A stretch of DNA of 64,000 nucleotides from Heliopora coerulea (Eukaryota > Cnidaria > Anthozoa > Scleralcyonacea > Helioporidae), in contig JASJOG010000202.1 in assembly GCA_030142905.1 (NCBI GenBank), positions 248,001-312,000 on the forward strand, read 5' to 3'. The notes under the pieces are model-generated. The model did not search any database, was not told where the DNA came from, and saw only the letters and a program-made list of their open reading frames with translations. Positions 21,801 to 36,800 of this stretch are shown here, one piece after another. How positions within the stretch are numbered: the first letter of the stretch is position 1; each line of letters opens with the position of its first letter. Position numbers and translations under genes: made by a program.

Positions 21801-24800
21801 AGAAAAAATGTCTGACAGGCGGTCGAGAAAACTCGCTTTTTCTAATTAACGGTTGCATGGAAATTGGTCGCATAGCTGGGGCAAAAAATATGGCAAGATC
21901 ACCAGTACTAAACTAATATTTATAAAAATTACATGAAGTGTCATTTAATCCTTATTTGGAGTGAAATTGTGGTAAGCAAACAGATTACATGCAACCTGCT
22001 TCGCCCATTACATGCAATCTGCAACAAGAAATCTATACATAGAACTTAGCTTCCACCAAATGTCTGGTAGCCGATTCATCTCCAAAGGATTATACTTAAA
22101 AGATGTTCCTCGCAATCTTCCGTGAAGAATGAAAGCTATGAGTTTTGCAACTTCCGCTGATTTGATAATTGGAATTTACGTGAGTCGAAATATACCATTA
22201 TGAACTGAATACCTTCATGGGAACGGCTGCAGCGTAACTATCCAACAAACGCCGTTTTAACTCCAACATCCAAACTTGCTTGATATCCACGTTCCGAGCC
22301 TGCGAAAGGCATACATAAGCAGTATCACATGACATGAACATTCGTATAAATTCCTCAAGTCACTTGAGTGAAGTGTATCTCACCAAAAAATCAAGCTTAA
22401 GGATGACTTTATCGCTATTATCCCACGAGAAATACCAAGAAAGTGCGGCTCTTTTAAAAGCAAGTTTAATTTCCTGAACAGCTGGAGAATCCGATACAGA
22501 AATTACTTCATCTTTAATTCGTTATCTACATAAGAACACTGGCAATGTGGGGCACACCAGTGGCATAATGTAAGTCCTGAGGATGCTAAGTGAATCTTAA
22601 AAGTACAGTTTTGAAGCTAACGATATATTTCATCCCGTCAATGATATAAAAATAGAATACTGCGTAGACCAGCGTTAAATAAGGTAAAAAGTTCAAAGGT
22701 TGGTAACTATCGTGAACTATCCAACCTTTGAACTTTATATTTCATCCAGTGTTGTGTGTACCGATGACATTAAGAAACACTTACCATGAAGGTGTAGCAC
22801 ATCTTCCTGTCGTTGAAGGGTATAACTTGGAAAGTCAAAGGCTCTCTAAACACGGAATCTGCGAGCATCATGTTTGAATACTGAAGAGAAAAGAAAGCGT
22901 TCATACAACAGAGAAAGTGCAAACTAGAGAGGGACCAACAGAATATACCCCACATCAGAACCCTCTGTGTTTATGTATGATGTTATTTGAGTTCGGTTGT
23001 ACAGATTTGAGGGGATGTGTCACGAAGCCTTAAATATATCATCTTTACAACCTGCAATCGAGAAAATTATCATTTGATTCTGTTAAATTATTACGAGCAG
23101 GGGTGACCTTTAGGCGGTCCCCGAATTTTTTTGGTGGGATCGGGGTCTCCCAGCCCACCCCGATGGTTACGTCACAGTCTGTTCTTGAATAAACAAATGA
23201 CATACAGTCTGCATGAATACAACATTAAGCGTCGGAAAACAAAAGGTTGACTTTAATGGTCTCATAATCTTTAACACGTTTCAAATACTGAAACGAAATG
23301 AATGTATCGAAATGTATCGAGAAAAATATTTCTTGTTTTCAGTGAAGAACATTAAAATATTAATAATAATGACAAATTGAAAAAAATTATCACGGTGACA
23401 GGAAGACCTATATCTTACTGTTTTTACAAGATTAGGTATGTTTTTGGCAACTGAAGAGTTCTGTCCTTTCATTTAACAAATAGAGAAGTTGCTTGAGTTT
23501 CTCTGTGCTGTGATAGAACATGAATGACGTCATTTCAACTGGAAAAACCCACAGTGAAAACACGAGGAGTAGTCGAGTGTTTTCCAGTATTTTCCCGGTT
23601 GAAATGACGTCATTCATGTTTCTGTCACAGTATAGAGACACGAAGGCTACTTTCTATTTGTTTTATAAAATAACCAAGGTTTTCTCGAGTTTTCGTGACG
23701 TCATCCATGTCTCTGTACTCTAATACAAAACGAAAATCACGTCATCCATGTCTCGACACAATGACAGAAAATGAGGCTTGTCCCATCAGAGCGTGCGTAG
23801 GACGCTTGTTATTTTATAAATAGAAATATAAAACAGTGTTCCTCGATTATATTTAATAATTAGATCACAAGGCCGAGTTCTTATGAGCTGAGAGTCAACA
23901 AGTAAAGCGCGCGTTAAGGTAAGAAGACTGGGACTAGCTGGACACGGGAAGGTCAAGATGAATACAGGTAAAGCCGATTTGACGTCAGACTGAACACTCG
24001 AAGTTACGAATAGCAATAGGTAAGTCAGTAATTAAAACAAGCAAGAGAATTCCTATGGGCCCATTCACACAATACCATTGTCGCATTCGACCGGTCGTCC
24101 CCTAGAGCATACAATGTTGTCTCAAGGTCAAACTTCTACTAACCACTCGCGCGTTGATCCTGCAATACGTTTTGAAGACTCTAGTGAGTTATTCGACAAT
24201 CGTGTCGTGTTGATGGAGCATTATGAATTAAGAAATATTAAATGGATTCCCGTGTTTGGATACTGTGATCCAAACACGCAGGATGTTGCGAAACTTGAGA
24301 AAAATAACGAGATGAAAATCAGTTAACTTAATAAACACAATGATGAAATAAGCAATTCTCCCGAAAATCGTCAACTACCAATCAGAGCCAAGCTTATGAA
24401 GATCGAACCCTGGTCAACAAAGCGAAACCACTTCAACACAGTGTCACAGAAAAAAAACAAGCGTGTTTTTTTAAGCAATTTGAAAGTCAACCAACTTACC
24501 AAGTGTTTGAATCACAGTATTCAAACACACAAAAGCCGTTACGTGTTTATTTCATAAAATAATAAAACTGAACGTACAAAACAAACTTTAGTATACTTTT
24601 GGCGGGAAATTTTCCGTGTTTAGATACTCTTATCCAAACATGGGTATAAACCAATCAAACTTTGCGAACGAGTCACGTTATCTTATAATATACCATCAGC
24701 ATCAAGCTTTCAGTGTATACATTACCATAACAGTTGCCTTCCAGGTGAAAGTTCCATCGCTTCTTCTTTTTGTAATAAGAAGAGCTTTTTCGAACAAAAA

Positions 24801-27800
24801 TAAGTATCTGTCGGTCTTTGTTCCATACAAACGAAAAGTATCCTGTGGCAGAGAAAAGTGCGATAACACAAGCTAAGAAAAATGGGAACTGGCGACAGCG
24901 TTTCGTACATTCTGATTTCATAAACGATGTTCGTGGGTATTTTAGTAGAAACTAGTGGGCTTTTTGCAGGAATACATCAAGTGGTACACCATACGCTATA
25001 CTGGAGAGCAAACAACCCAAGGGAGTATCCAAAACAAATGAAAGTCATGCTTCAGCGATTGGTGTTCTTTTGCTTTCAATCATGTTTACATTCCTTTGCC
25101 ACTTAGTACGGCGGATTTTATACCACGTAAGGCATTCCCGCAAAAGGCCCATTTGGCATCATTTTTTGTTTTTAGAATCTGGCAGTGCTCCACACTACAT
25201 ACGAATCGCCAGTGGTATCTATTAACGTCAACGTTAACGCCACAAAAATATTTTGAGTGGAAGCAAATGCACGCATAGATTTAGAAATGCTGCCACGCAG
25301 CATCCACGGATCAAAAAGTGATCAACTATGGAAGACACTACCAGTATAACCACGTTTAAGGGACTGTTTTGCCATCCATCGTGAATCTGGAAGGGGAGTA
25401 ATATATTTAGATTGAATGAGGATGAAAAGAATTATTCGATAGTCTACTCCGGAACATCAAATGTAAGTTCATTTGCCTCGTTTCAAATAAAAGAAATTGC
25501 TTCTTTATAAGAAAAAATTACGACAGTGGATGGATATTTGAACAGATAAGCGATTCACCCACAATGTATATTCAGGAGTTTATCCTAGGTCCAATTCATG
25601 CACAAAAGAGCCATCGCTATTATATAAATTGTTTCAACAATGTCAACCTGCCAGCATACCACGTTCAATCGAACGACGATGACATAACGTGGATAACACT
25701 TGAAGGCATATTGGCTACCTCGCAATATTTCACTGAAAGAGGTGTACTCTTTATAAAGGCTTCTAATACGCAGAAAATCAACAACAATGATCACAGCATA
25801 TATCAAAACTTACTTTGCACCTAAATACTGCATCTGATACATGAAAGTTGTTGCAGCATTCCAAGCAGTCGAAATTATCCGCGCAACTTTAATCTTAAAT
25901 CGACTTTCTATTCAGAATAGGAAGCTGGCTAGCGGCAGTTATAAACATACCTCCAACACAAGACTGCCAAACGAAGTAAGATTTGGTCCCTAAAACAAAA
26001 ACAAAATAACCAAAAACTGTTTTTGAAGTGGTTCTAGAAGACTGGAAGGATTAAATCACGGAAAACCTTAACTGTACCTCATAGTCAACCAGAATACTTT
26101 GTATTTCCTAAATAAAAGAAAAAAGCAAGTCAACTCTAGAGTATATCACCTCAAAATTGTGACTATATTTCATCGAGAGAGCTGCACATGACTTAAGAAC
26201 ACGTAAGAAATCCTACTCCAGCAGTGGCGTAGTGAGGAGGAAGAAGGGGCTAAGGGAGCGGTTGCCCCAGGCGGCACATTTTTGGCGGGCGGTACTTTTA
26301 GGTTGGAGCGCCACTTAGGGTTTCATGTTTGAATCGCAATGGAGCTTCCTGTTAACAAGTTACAACTATGATAATTTTCCGATTTTGGCGTTTAGCTTTT
26401 GCCTGATAGCTCTTAAAAGACGTAAATAATACAACAGAATTTAAATCATGCGCGCGATTCAAAGTTAATGATGACTGATGACAATGTCATAAACGAGTTT
26501 GCCTCACTGAAGGCCAGAAAAATCAAGATGTGCTTTCAATAGTTAACTTTGGTGTTGATTATTTAATCCAACAATTAATTGCAATAACATTGAATAGAAA
26601 ATATAAACCAGCTTTATTTAGAAAGGTTTTGTTGACATTTAAGTTTTCTTTCCTGGACATGTAAACATATTGGGTTAAGAATGTATGCAGTATAGCTCGT
26701 GTAACAATCAAAAGTAAGTTGTAACAATCAAATAGCAATTTTTTGTCCTCGTTTTTGCGAATATGTTCCGAAATTTTTTTAGGAAGCGACGCTCACGGGC
26801 CACGGAATATGCCCGGAGATGTATTTTGGGAATTCGCCGCCAGTGGAACTTCTACTCGGTAAGCCACTGTAACTCCAGTGACGAAATCATAACAGCGTGA
26901 AACGCTAGTTATACGCGCTAGAAACTAAGCCACAACACGAAGTTAAAACAATTTGAGAACTATGATAATTATAGGTCAAATGCAACGAAATTTTCTGTTC
27001 TTTTTTTTGGTGGTAGGACCGTTTTTTATACTTCTATTTTTAACAACACTCTTTACTATTTCTGCTTAGATACCGTAGAATTTTCGAAAGTAGCAGCTCT
27101 AGTTAATTTCGGATTCCATGGCCATTGAGGACCGCTACTTTCGGGAGGTCGTTATTTTCGGATGGACAAAATACGTAAAACGCAATTGCGAACGTCTTCA
27201 AGCACTCATGCCGAAAGAAACATGTCTTTGTTTCCACCCACGCCTTGTTTCCAACCATACACTACACTTCTGTGTCATAACATAAAACGGATTTTGAATT
27301 TTACCTTTGAAAACTACAAAATTCAGGCTTATAAGTTTAAGTTTGCCTATAGCACATCAAAAGTCACGATATAAATTTAATTTATTCCTCCAATATCTTC
27401 GAAACGAAAAGATGTGGAAATCTCAAACTTTCTAAATTCTTCACTTAATACACCTTCTGTGACTTAAAGTCCTAGAAAATCATTGAATTTGATCTCTGAG
27501 ACTTTGAGAAAATTAAACGTCATAATTTTTTTTTCAAACAATCTACCCTATCCCTCATTTTAAATTTTGTTCTAACTCTGAAGATCTAGAGGGGGTTATT
27601 CGTAAAACCATCTAATATTGTATGTTCATTTGTGTTACCTGCAGTTGGACGGCATTTTCATGTTTTCTCTTCATTTCGTTAATATGTTTGGCCACATTTG
27701 TCATGGCAGACAAAGCTTTCTAATGAACCAAATGCATGTACGTTACACTGGGTATATTTGTATACCTAAAAATAATTCTCGAGTAAAACACAAGAAATCA

Positions 27801-30800
27801 ATGTCTAATCAGTGTCAGAAAATATGTGGCACAACTGATTGATAAAACATCACTTATACCACATTTAAACCCCGTTTACACAGTCAACATTTTGGGCATG
27901 GCACAGCTAAAATTTTGGCACGGGTGCCGCTATTCTTTAGCACAGCACGGGTGATGGTCACAGTGTAAACGGTTCGGACTTCTTAAAATTTAGTTCTCGT
28001 GCCTGAAAATTTAGCCGTGCCGTGCACCTCTGTATGTGTAGGTCTTAATTAGCCGTGCCGTGCCCAAAATGTTACTGTGTAAACGTAGTTTTACAGACAC
28101 TGCTGCTGCCTTCTCACGTTTTGACACTAAAGCTGATCACAGTTTACGTGTTCTATCCTTCAGAAACTTTTTAGGAAAGCAATTTAAAATGGTACGCGAA
28201 GTTGTGCAGTTAATCTCCATGGGTTTGGTCCTCACGGACTGTGTACGTAGTTCAGAAGCTAAGAACCTGTTCAAATTGTGCAAAAAATAATGACGACCCC
28301 ACGCATGCGTCATGAACACCGCGTCATTTCAAAGTCATTGGTAATTCAAGATTGGTTTAGTTTACGAAACAAATACATTCGCCTTGCGGTTAAGATATTG
28401 AAATAAAAAAATCAACCTGAATGACTTGGAATCCTTCTTCATCTTCAGATTGCTTGTAATGTTTTGCGATATTCTAAATGGAGAAAAACCAGTATTGAAG
28501 AACAATGGTGAATAAGTTATTGGCACTCGAATAGATGGATAGATGGATGGATGGATAAATATGTTTAGTGAAGTGGTCCCTTCAGTTATGTTCATATGTC
28601 TTCACTTTGACAATCAGAGCGAGGAAATACGAAACAGGCTGGCATAATCTACATCAGCATACAGTTGTATAAAACTTTCATTCAAGTCACTCTTCGTCCA
28701 GCTATATGGTAGTCAAATCTAACATCGTAATTAAGTCGGCTCCATGTAGTTTTCCGTCAAGATAAAACCTAGACTCACATTGTCTGAACCATATCAACTA
28801 ATGAAATCTGAAGAAAACGGCTTTTACTGACTTTTTACAACATGACTAATTTTTTTACGTTTTACAACATGACTTTTACTATGCTGATTACGAACTATAG
28901 TTAAGTAGTTAATCACCAGTTCACCGTAACTATAACAAAAGCTATGATACAACTGTTATACCACCAAAGAAATCATACATGAAGTACCGAATACAGACCC
29001 CAAGTAATAAATGATATTTCAAAATTCTCTGCACTGGTTTCAGTAGGAAGGAACAGAGCGGTAAGGTATGTCCAAGGGCTTCTTGTTGTTCCTAGGAATA
29101 GTACAAACAGTTCGATTAATCACTTTCCAAGGCTTGTCACCAACTCATAACCCTGTCGATGTCGCAAACTAAGGGTGACTCTGTGCTTGTTCAAATTTTA
29201 CAACTTAAGTGGCTAACCTTTACAAGAACATTTCACCAGCAACTTATAACAAACTAGCAAAAGTTAGGTATTACATTCAGTATTAAAACTCTTTGACTCT
29301 GACTTATAACTTAAGTTTCGACGTCCTGACTTAAATGCTAGGGTATTCTTATTACGTAAGTTACATTTTCCCACTGACATATTTATTAGAACAACTTGCG
29401 TCGTTTATTGAACACTTTTATAATGGCAGCTTTTTTAAATATTCTTTTATGAGCACGTCAGTTAGCCTTGCTGGCCTCACTCTGGAGTTCGTAATTCAAA
29501 ACAATCCTTGCTCCCAAACCAGCCTAGTAAGCCTATTTAAAATGTATATGAAAGAATATTTAAACAGGCTACCGTCATTAAAAGGGTCAATATAGTACGT
29601 TAGGACGCCCTATACATATTCACATGCGACCGCGAACATTCGCTATTATCAAATGAGTCTGGGGGCCATACTGGTATCGAACCCGTAACAAAGAGCGAAG
29701 GTTACAAATGCGCCCCTGTTCAATTCATGGACCTTGTGTTGGATGAGTGGTGGTCTATTGTGACAGTAATTCGGAATCGACGGTTAGAAACATAATGCAT
29801 TCTTCATAAAATTTCAGCTATTTCACAAATAAATTACGTATTCTATGAGCGTAGATGTTCCAAATCCATTTGCAAAATGAAAACTGTACATGTGGAATTA
29901 ACTTTCATTCGTGAACCTTTAATTTCAAGTGTGAAATACACGTTTTATATTATGAGGTTTCGGCTGGGTAATTTTGCCATCATGCCACTTTACACGAGAA
30001 TCACGTCAGTTGTAGCCAGGAATTTGAAAGGGGGGGGGAGCAGGGGAGATTTTAGACAAATGTACCGACCGGATGTTAGCAATGTACCAACAAATATTAA
30101 AGAAAAATCAAAATTAACCAAACCGAGGGCATGAGAAACTTGTAATGCGATATAGGAATAAATGATTTCTACTTTGCTAGCTCTGGCTGGCATAATGGTA
30201 TTAAATTTCGAAAATGATTTGCAAAAGTGCGCACATCACGTGAGCTACATGATATATACCAACGTATCTTCTTTTTTGGCCATCACCTCTACCACAACCA
30301 CTTTGTCCTGAGGGTTGATTGGATCTATTATTTTTGTCAGTTAGAAAAAGAAAACAAAACAGAATTCCTAACGAACATTTTTTACTGAACGTCTTTCCCG
30401 TACTTAACTTTCGCTTGATTTTATTTTTAATTTGATAATTCAAACGCGATCTGAATCAGCCATAGACAGGCTTAATGTACCGCCAAACGTACTGGATGTA
30501 CCGACAGACTTAGTCAGGACGAAAATTGAGGAGGCAACTGCCCCCTGCCCCCCTGGCTACGCTAATGAATCATGTACTCCATCCATGAAAATGGTACAAT
30601 TTCATGATGTGCGAAAATGTTTCAATTCAGCGCACTTTATCTCGCGAACTTTGTGGGATGCTGGTGGCACAGTGGCAGTGCACGTGTCTCTCACCACTGT
30701 CACTAGGGTTCGAATCCAGCTCCGTGCAGTTATCTGATTAAAATTACCTTGGTCACATGTGAGAAGAGTGTTCTCTAGTTTGTCTCTACAAAGCATCGCA

Positions 30801-33800
30801 GGTTTTCTCCGGGTACTCCGGTTTCCTTCTGTAGTAACACTGGACCTATGACCCCTTACTGGACCTCCAGGGAGAACAGCTTATGTAGCTGATAGGGTTA
30901 TCCAGTATAAACTTTGGTTTAGCTCAGACATTCGGGAAATGATTTTGAGCCACAGATACGCTAAGGCGTTGTCGACACCTTCGCTTCGAGCTCTCGGATA
31001 CAGCCATCGTGGCTCAGTTGGCCGACCACTGCATTAGGTTGGCAGGTTCGATATTGGCTTTGGCTGAAGGCCTTACAGTTGCACTTTCGCAACAGGTCCT
31101 GGTGAGTGTAAATACCAAATATTCTTCAAACATACACATTTGTAACCGTCGTTCTCAATCGAAGTTTCGATACCTCTTTGGCTAGAGTCTTAAGTCTCCA
31201 TAATATTTAATTTTTAACGATAATCGTTTCCGAAGATTTCAACTCTATGAACGGTCGTGATAGAATGTCAACACCACGCTCACACAGGTGTGTGACTTGA
31301 CTATCACAGGTTCATAAACTCCTCTGTATTTAAGGGATACTAAAAATACGAAAATCTAAAGCCATCGCTTCACAATCGTACCTTCAAGGAATGGCAGGGG
31401 ATTTTTACGCCTAGTAACTATATGAAATTTCATCAGGTATCACAGACTAATGTTTCCAGCTAAAATCCACAACTGTAATCATCACTTCATTAGACCACTT
31501 TATTCGTAAGATTAATTTATTCAAGCGAATCATTCAGAAGAACAGTTACAGGAGCTAACTTCAATTATCTGATGGTTGTCATGCGTTCAAGTCCAAACAA
31601 GCCGTTCATTTAAAGCTGACTCTTACTTTGATAAAATTTGCTGTATCTTCTCTTTGATTCCATTCCATGAGAACTTCCATGGATCTAAATAACAATTTTA
31701 AACGACAATTTTTTATTTATGGTGCAAACCCCACTTATACAGGTAGATTTCTCACCAGAAAAGATTTCTCTCCAAAACCGTGTGAGGCTTTTTCCATTTT
31801 CAGCTTACTTTTTATTTTACTAATTCTCCCGTACATCTTCTCAGTACATAATTAAGCTTTAATTTCTAACGCTTGTACAACATTTTTGAAACGAGATACC
31901 AAAAAAATGTCTCACACGCATTTTGGACATTGGTAATTTATGATATCCGTAATCTGTCCCAAAAATATGTGCGATCTGGAATTGCCTTAAAGACTTTAGT
32001 TCAGTTTCTGGAACAATTGTCCACTTTTCATATCAGGGTAAATTACTCTCCAACAATGAAAGAAACTAAAATTTTCGGTTTCAGACATTGCACTACAATT
32101 CCCAGGCTTCAAAATGGCATATACAAACCCATAATTTGTTTTTAAGGCAAAGTGAGAATTCTTAATTTTCCGAAGGCATAAGTGAAAGTTGAGAGTATCT
32201 TTGTATTTCTAACTAAAATATAAATTTTGAATACAGTAGGGAAAATTACGAGTAACATTTAAAGAGCAAGGAAAGGTATCCATGGTTAGTGTTCACATCT
32301 GACTTAATGAACAATTTCAGTGTTGATAAATATTACAGATTAGATCAACTTACCTGGGATAATGTGTGCAGTATTTCGTATACACATCAAAGCCAATTTG
32401 CTGATAAAGTAAAAGTATTGTGAACAGTTTAATTATGGAGTAAAGCAAGTCACATTTAGTAAACTAGGTACAGTATTCACACAAAAATCCCTCAAAATAT
32501 CATAACTAGAGTAATTAAGTTTTCAGAGTCCATTATATCAAAATTTGCAAAAATACCTTAACGACAAAACATTCAGCTAGTTTCACTGGATTATAGTTAC
32601 ACTCTTCCATATCTTTTAATAAAATCCTGAAGTTAAACGAACAGGAGAGGTAAAATTAACATCACTTTTGACATGTTTAAATTATCAGAATGTACTCCGC
32701 TAAGTAAATTGAGAAGATTATCGGTGTAAAGCATGACATTTAGTAAGCCAGGTTAAAAATACATCCCAGTATTCTTAAACTACAGCCTAAGAATGTTGGA
32801 AATTCGGGCATCGTGATGTAGGTTGGACAAATATCTGCTATGGTCTTTGCCTTTCTACACATCAGGGAAATTCATACGAAAGACAATTAGCCGCGAATGG
32901 TGCATTTGTATAAACAATCTTCCACCTTTTAATTTATGGTTGAGCTCACTTTCGCTTCGTATGCAAAATTAGGCATGCTGATTGGTTGTTGAACGGTCGA
33001 AGTTTTCCGATAATGGATCGGTCTATTAAGATTTTTATTCCAAACCGGTACGTTTCAGCGGGAAAATCTTCAAGCTGATTTGGATGAAAATTAGGGAGAA
33101 TAAAGTTCTACATTGAAGAAATCGAAATCATAAAATGTCCTAGAACACTACGGCAGCTTTTGATTAAAGCCAGTTGTATAAAAGTTGGATAAATGAATGT
33201 TTTTTTAGTGGAAACAAGAAGCAAAACGAACAAGTTACGAGGTAAGGAAAACAGCAACACCCGTAGACGAATACTCCGGCAAGAATACGAAAGAAAACTA
33301 CAACCAAAAGCCATAAAATAAATTCCTTATTACCTTGTTTGCTCGGTCCGTCAGTCCTACTTTCAAAAAATCTCAGACAAGCACTTTCCTGAACAAACTT
33401 CGCTTTCGGTTAATAAGTATTCACTATATTGGCTACTGTTTAATTTTTGTCGCGAGCAACTATATGGACCATCTATACAAGCATTTGTTGCTTATTTTCA
33501 CTCCTGTAAACGGCTTATTTAACCTAACAGAATATTATTGTACTAACCAATTGAAGTTGTATATTTCTTCAACATTAATAAATAAATCGTTAACGTCCTC
33601 TTGACTGACATCAAGGTCTGGATGGTTGGAAACTGGACCCAGGAATCCCTTGAAATAACAAGACGTTCGCGTTAAGTAACTTGACATTAAGGGTATGCAA
33701 AAAATGTAGAAATTTGTCGTGATGCAGGGGTGACGCCTGTCCCCTCGTCGGGGAAACTTAGCCACCCTGTAGGGGAAAAATTAACAGTTCGTCGAGGAAT

Positions 33801-36800
33801 TGTCACCAGTGTATTCGATTTCCATATCTGGAACGCTAACTCCCAGTCATTTGCTCGGGCAAAAAGTGAAGCAAGGATGGCCGCCCATGGAGGGAAATTT
33901 TGTACGTCAGTTTCAGTCCTCTTTGCGGTCTTGTACGTCAGTTCCAGTCAATTACACGACTTTAACCTTCAGTATATGTTTGGTTCAGCTTCGAAAACAT
34001 ACACAACTATGGAAAAAGTGTACATAGGAAATATTAGTGGAACTATTTTACATAATCGAGTATTTAAAAGGATTAATTATTGCCGTGTGGCCTAAGAAAT
34101 GTGCTAAATTGTCTAAAGATGGTGAACTAACGGTAAAAAGAGGACGTGCATTTATTAGTTTCCTGAATTTTTTTGAAGCCGTGTTATCAGATATCTCGAT
34201 AGTTTGGTAATTAATTTTCATAAAAATATATAACTTGTAACTCGGTTTGACGTTTTCAAAATAGATTTGAAATTCTTAAAATCAGTACTGTCTTTTGAAG
34301 AAATATTTTGTGTGAATTTTCACAAAAAACTCTTCAGGAAGGTGTAAAGTTGCGTGGGAGACTAAAACTGACGTACAAGACCGCGTAGAGGACTAAAACT
34401 GACGTATAAAATAGCCCTCCATGGGTGGCCATCTTGGCCTCACATTTCATAGGCCAGTTAGCATTTCAGATATGGGAATCGAGTTCATTAATTGTCACTG
34501 ATGATGACACATTTATATTTAATACATACTGAGGGTGCTTGTTATTGATTTAGTTAAGAAAGATAATGGACTGTTCTCTTAATGTCATACATTTAAAAAT
34601 AAACACTGTTTCTAGTAAGTTGTTGCGATTATTTCTTGCGAAAAATAACTAGATGTTTTCGATTTTCAAATAACAAAATTACAAAAGGGTTACCCTGAAG
34701 TGAATCAGTTAATGAAGTAACAGGGCTAATAAGCTTTGCTGCTGAGACTTGTCAAACCAAGTTCTCTTCAACCAATATGAGCTACTAATAATCAGAACGC
34801 TTCTTCTATTCGGGGGAACTTAAAGTGATTTTTCAATTAAATCCCAAATCGAAAGTACTCTTATTTCTCGATAAGATTAAAGAATCTGCAGACCTTAATC
34901 GTGGACAAGCTCCAACACTTCCTGGATGAGGGTACAAAAGAAGTCTTCTCGACAAAACGAATCAGACCTAAATGAATTGACCGACCCAATGGCGATGCAG
35001 CATTTTATCACGTTTCTTTGTCAAGTGAAAGGACCCATACCGGGCTAGTACATGAAAACTCTAATTGACCGCGTCTGGGATTAGAACCCACGACCTTCGG
35101 TTTACTAATCCGACGCTCTACCAACTGAGCTACAAGGCCAAGTCGGGAGCAGGTCGTGGGATGATGGTATTGTATTTTGATATTTCGAAACTAACTAGTT
35201 TCCTCCATATCAGCACAGATTACGTCTGTCTGCTTCTAAAGTTAAGTAGTTATGATGGATTGTGTACTTAAGTGAAGAACAAGGAAGTATTGTGTATTAG
35301 TAAATTTCATCTTACTAAGTGTAGATGTTCGTAAGCTTGGATATATGTATGATGAAAAGTTTGTTCTCAAGCTTTTATCTCAGAAAATTTCTGAGCTCCC
35401 CAACGGGAATCGAACCCGTGTCTCCCGATTGCCGGTACGGTTGTTTTACCACTAGACTATAGAGTCTCAGACGGCAAGCATGATGTTAATTAGAGACCTG
35501 GTTCGTAATATTGATATGCCTCTTTCGTACTTGAAAGCTGAACATACCTGTGATGTGATATTGTGTATTTGTAAATTTCATCTTACTAAGTGTAGATGTT
35601 CGTAAGCTTGGATATATGTATGATGAAAAGTTTGTTCTTAAGCTTTTATCTCAGGAAATTTCTGAGCTCCCCAACGGGAATCGAACCCGTGTCTCCCGAT
35701 TGCCGGTACGGTTGTTTTACCACTAGACTATAGGGTCTCAGACGGCAAGCATGATGTTAATTAGAGACCTGGTTCGTAATATTGATATGCCTCTTTCGTA
35801 CTTGAAAGCTGAACATACCTGTGATGTGATATTGTGTATTAGTAAATTTCATCTTACTAAGTGTAGATGTTCGTAAGCTTGGATATATGTATGATGAAAA
35901 GTTTGTTCTCAAGCTTTTATCTCAGAAAATTTCTGAGCTCCCCAACGGGAATCGAACCCGTGTCTCCCGATTGCCGGTACGAAGAGGCATATCAATATTA
36001 CGAACCAGGTCTCTAATTAACATCATGCTTGCCGTTTGAGACCCTATAGTTTAATTGTAAAACAACCGTACCGGCAATCGGGAGACACGGGTTCGATTCC
36101 CGTTGGGGAGCTCAGAAATTTTCTGAGATAAAAGCTTGAGAACAAACTTTTCATCAAACAAGGAAGTATATTAGCGCTACTCCAAGTGGACGTACCCATA
36201 CCAGGCAAATAGAGGAAAACTCTGCTTGACCGCGACTGGGATTCGAACCCGCGATCTTCGGTTTACTAGTCCGACGCTCGACCAACTGAGCAACAAGGCC
36301 AAGCTGAAAGCAGGCCGTGGGAGGACGGTATTTGTACTTTGATATTTCGAAACTAACTAGATATCAGCACAGACTACGTCTGTTATACTTCAAAACTTAA
36401 GAATAGCGCAAATATACTTCCTTGTTCTTCACCCAAGTACACGATCCCTTATAATTACAAGGTGCTTAACTTTAGAAGCAGACAGACGTAATCTGTGCTG
36501 ATATGGAAGAAACTAGTTAGTTTGAAAGACCAAAATACAAATACCATTATCCTACGGCTCACTCCCGGCTTGGCCTTGTAGTTCAGTTGGTCGAGTGTCG
36601 GACTAGTAAACCGAAGATCGCGGGTTCGAATTCCAGCCGTGGTCAAGTAGAGTGTTCCTCTGCTTGCCTGGTATGGGTACGTTCACTCGGAGTAGCGCTA
36701 CTATAGCTTCCTTGTTCTTCACCCAAGCACACAGTCCCTTATAATTATTTAACGTTTCTTTTTGTTATTACTTTCTTTTCTAGACATTTACACCACAACA

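Larger units (their letters stand above)
29092..32046. other. PLEKHG intron 5, repeat-filled
   Basis: Holds a hAT-like element (30007-30567), a SINE (30655-30925) and tRNA-like fragments (about 29655-29715 and 31000-31075). No further exon was found here. Confidence 0.45.

Noticed and set aside
29335..29595. 86-codon plus-strand frame
   Set aside because: AT-rich intron sequence antisense to PLEKHG, no motif or splice support.
31382..31410. Alternative missing DH exon (RKNPLPFLE)
   Set aside because: Length is 2 mod 3, which cannot satisfy the phases of the flanking exons.
35040..36640. Functional tRNA genes
   Set aside because: A and B boxes are present but acceptor stems do not pair and tails continue into SINE sequence.
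35065..36646. Open frames reading [20 protein letters not shown] and similar
   Set aside because: These are translations of the tRNA-Thr-like SINE, a familiar false-positive motif in predicted proteins.
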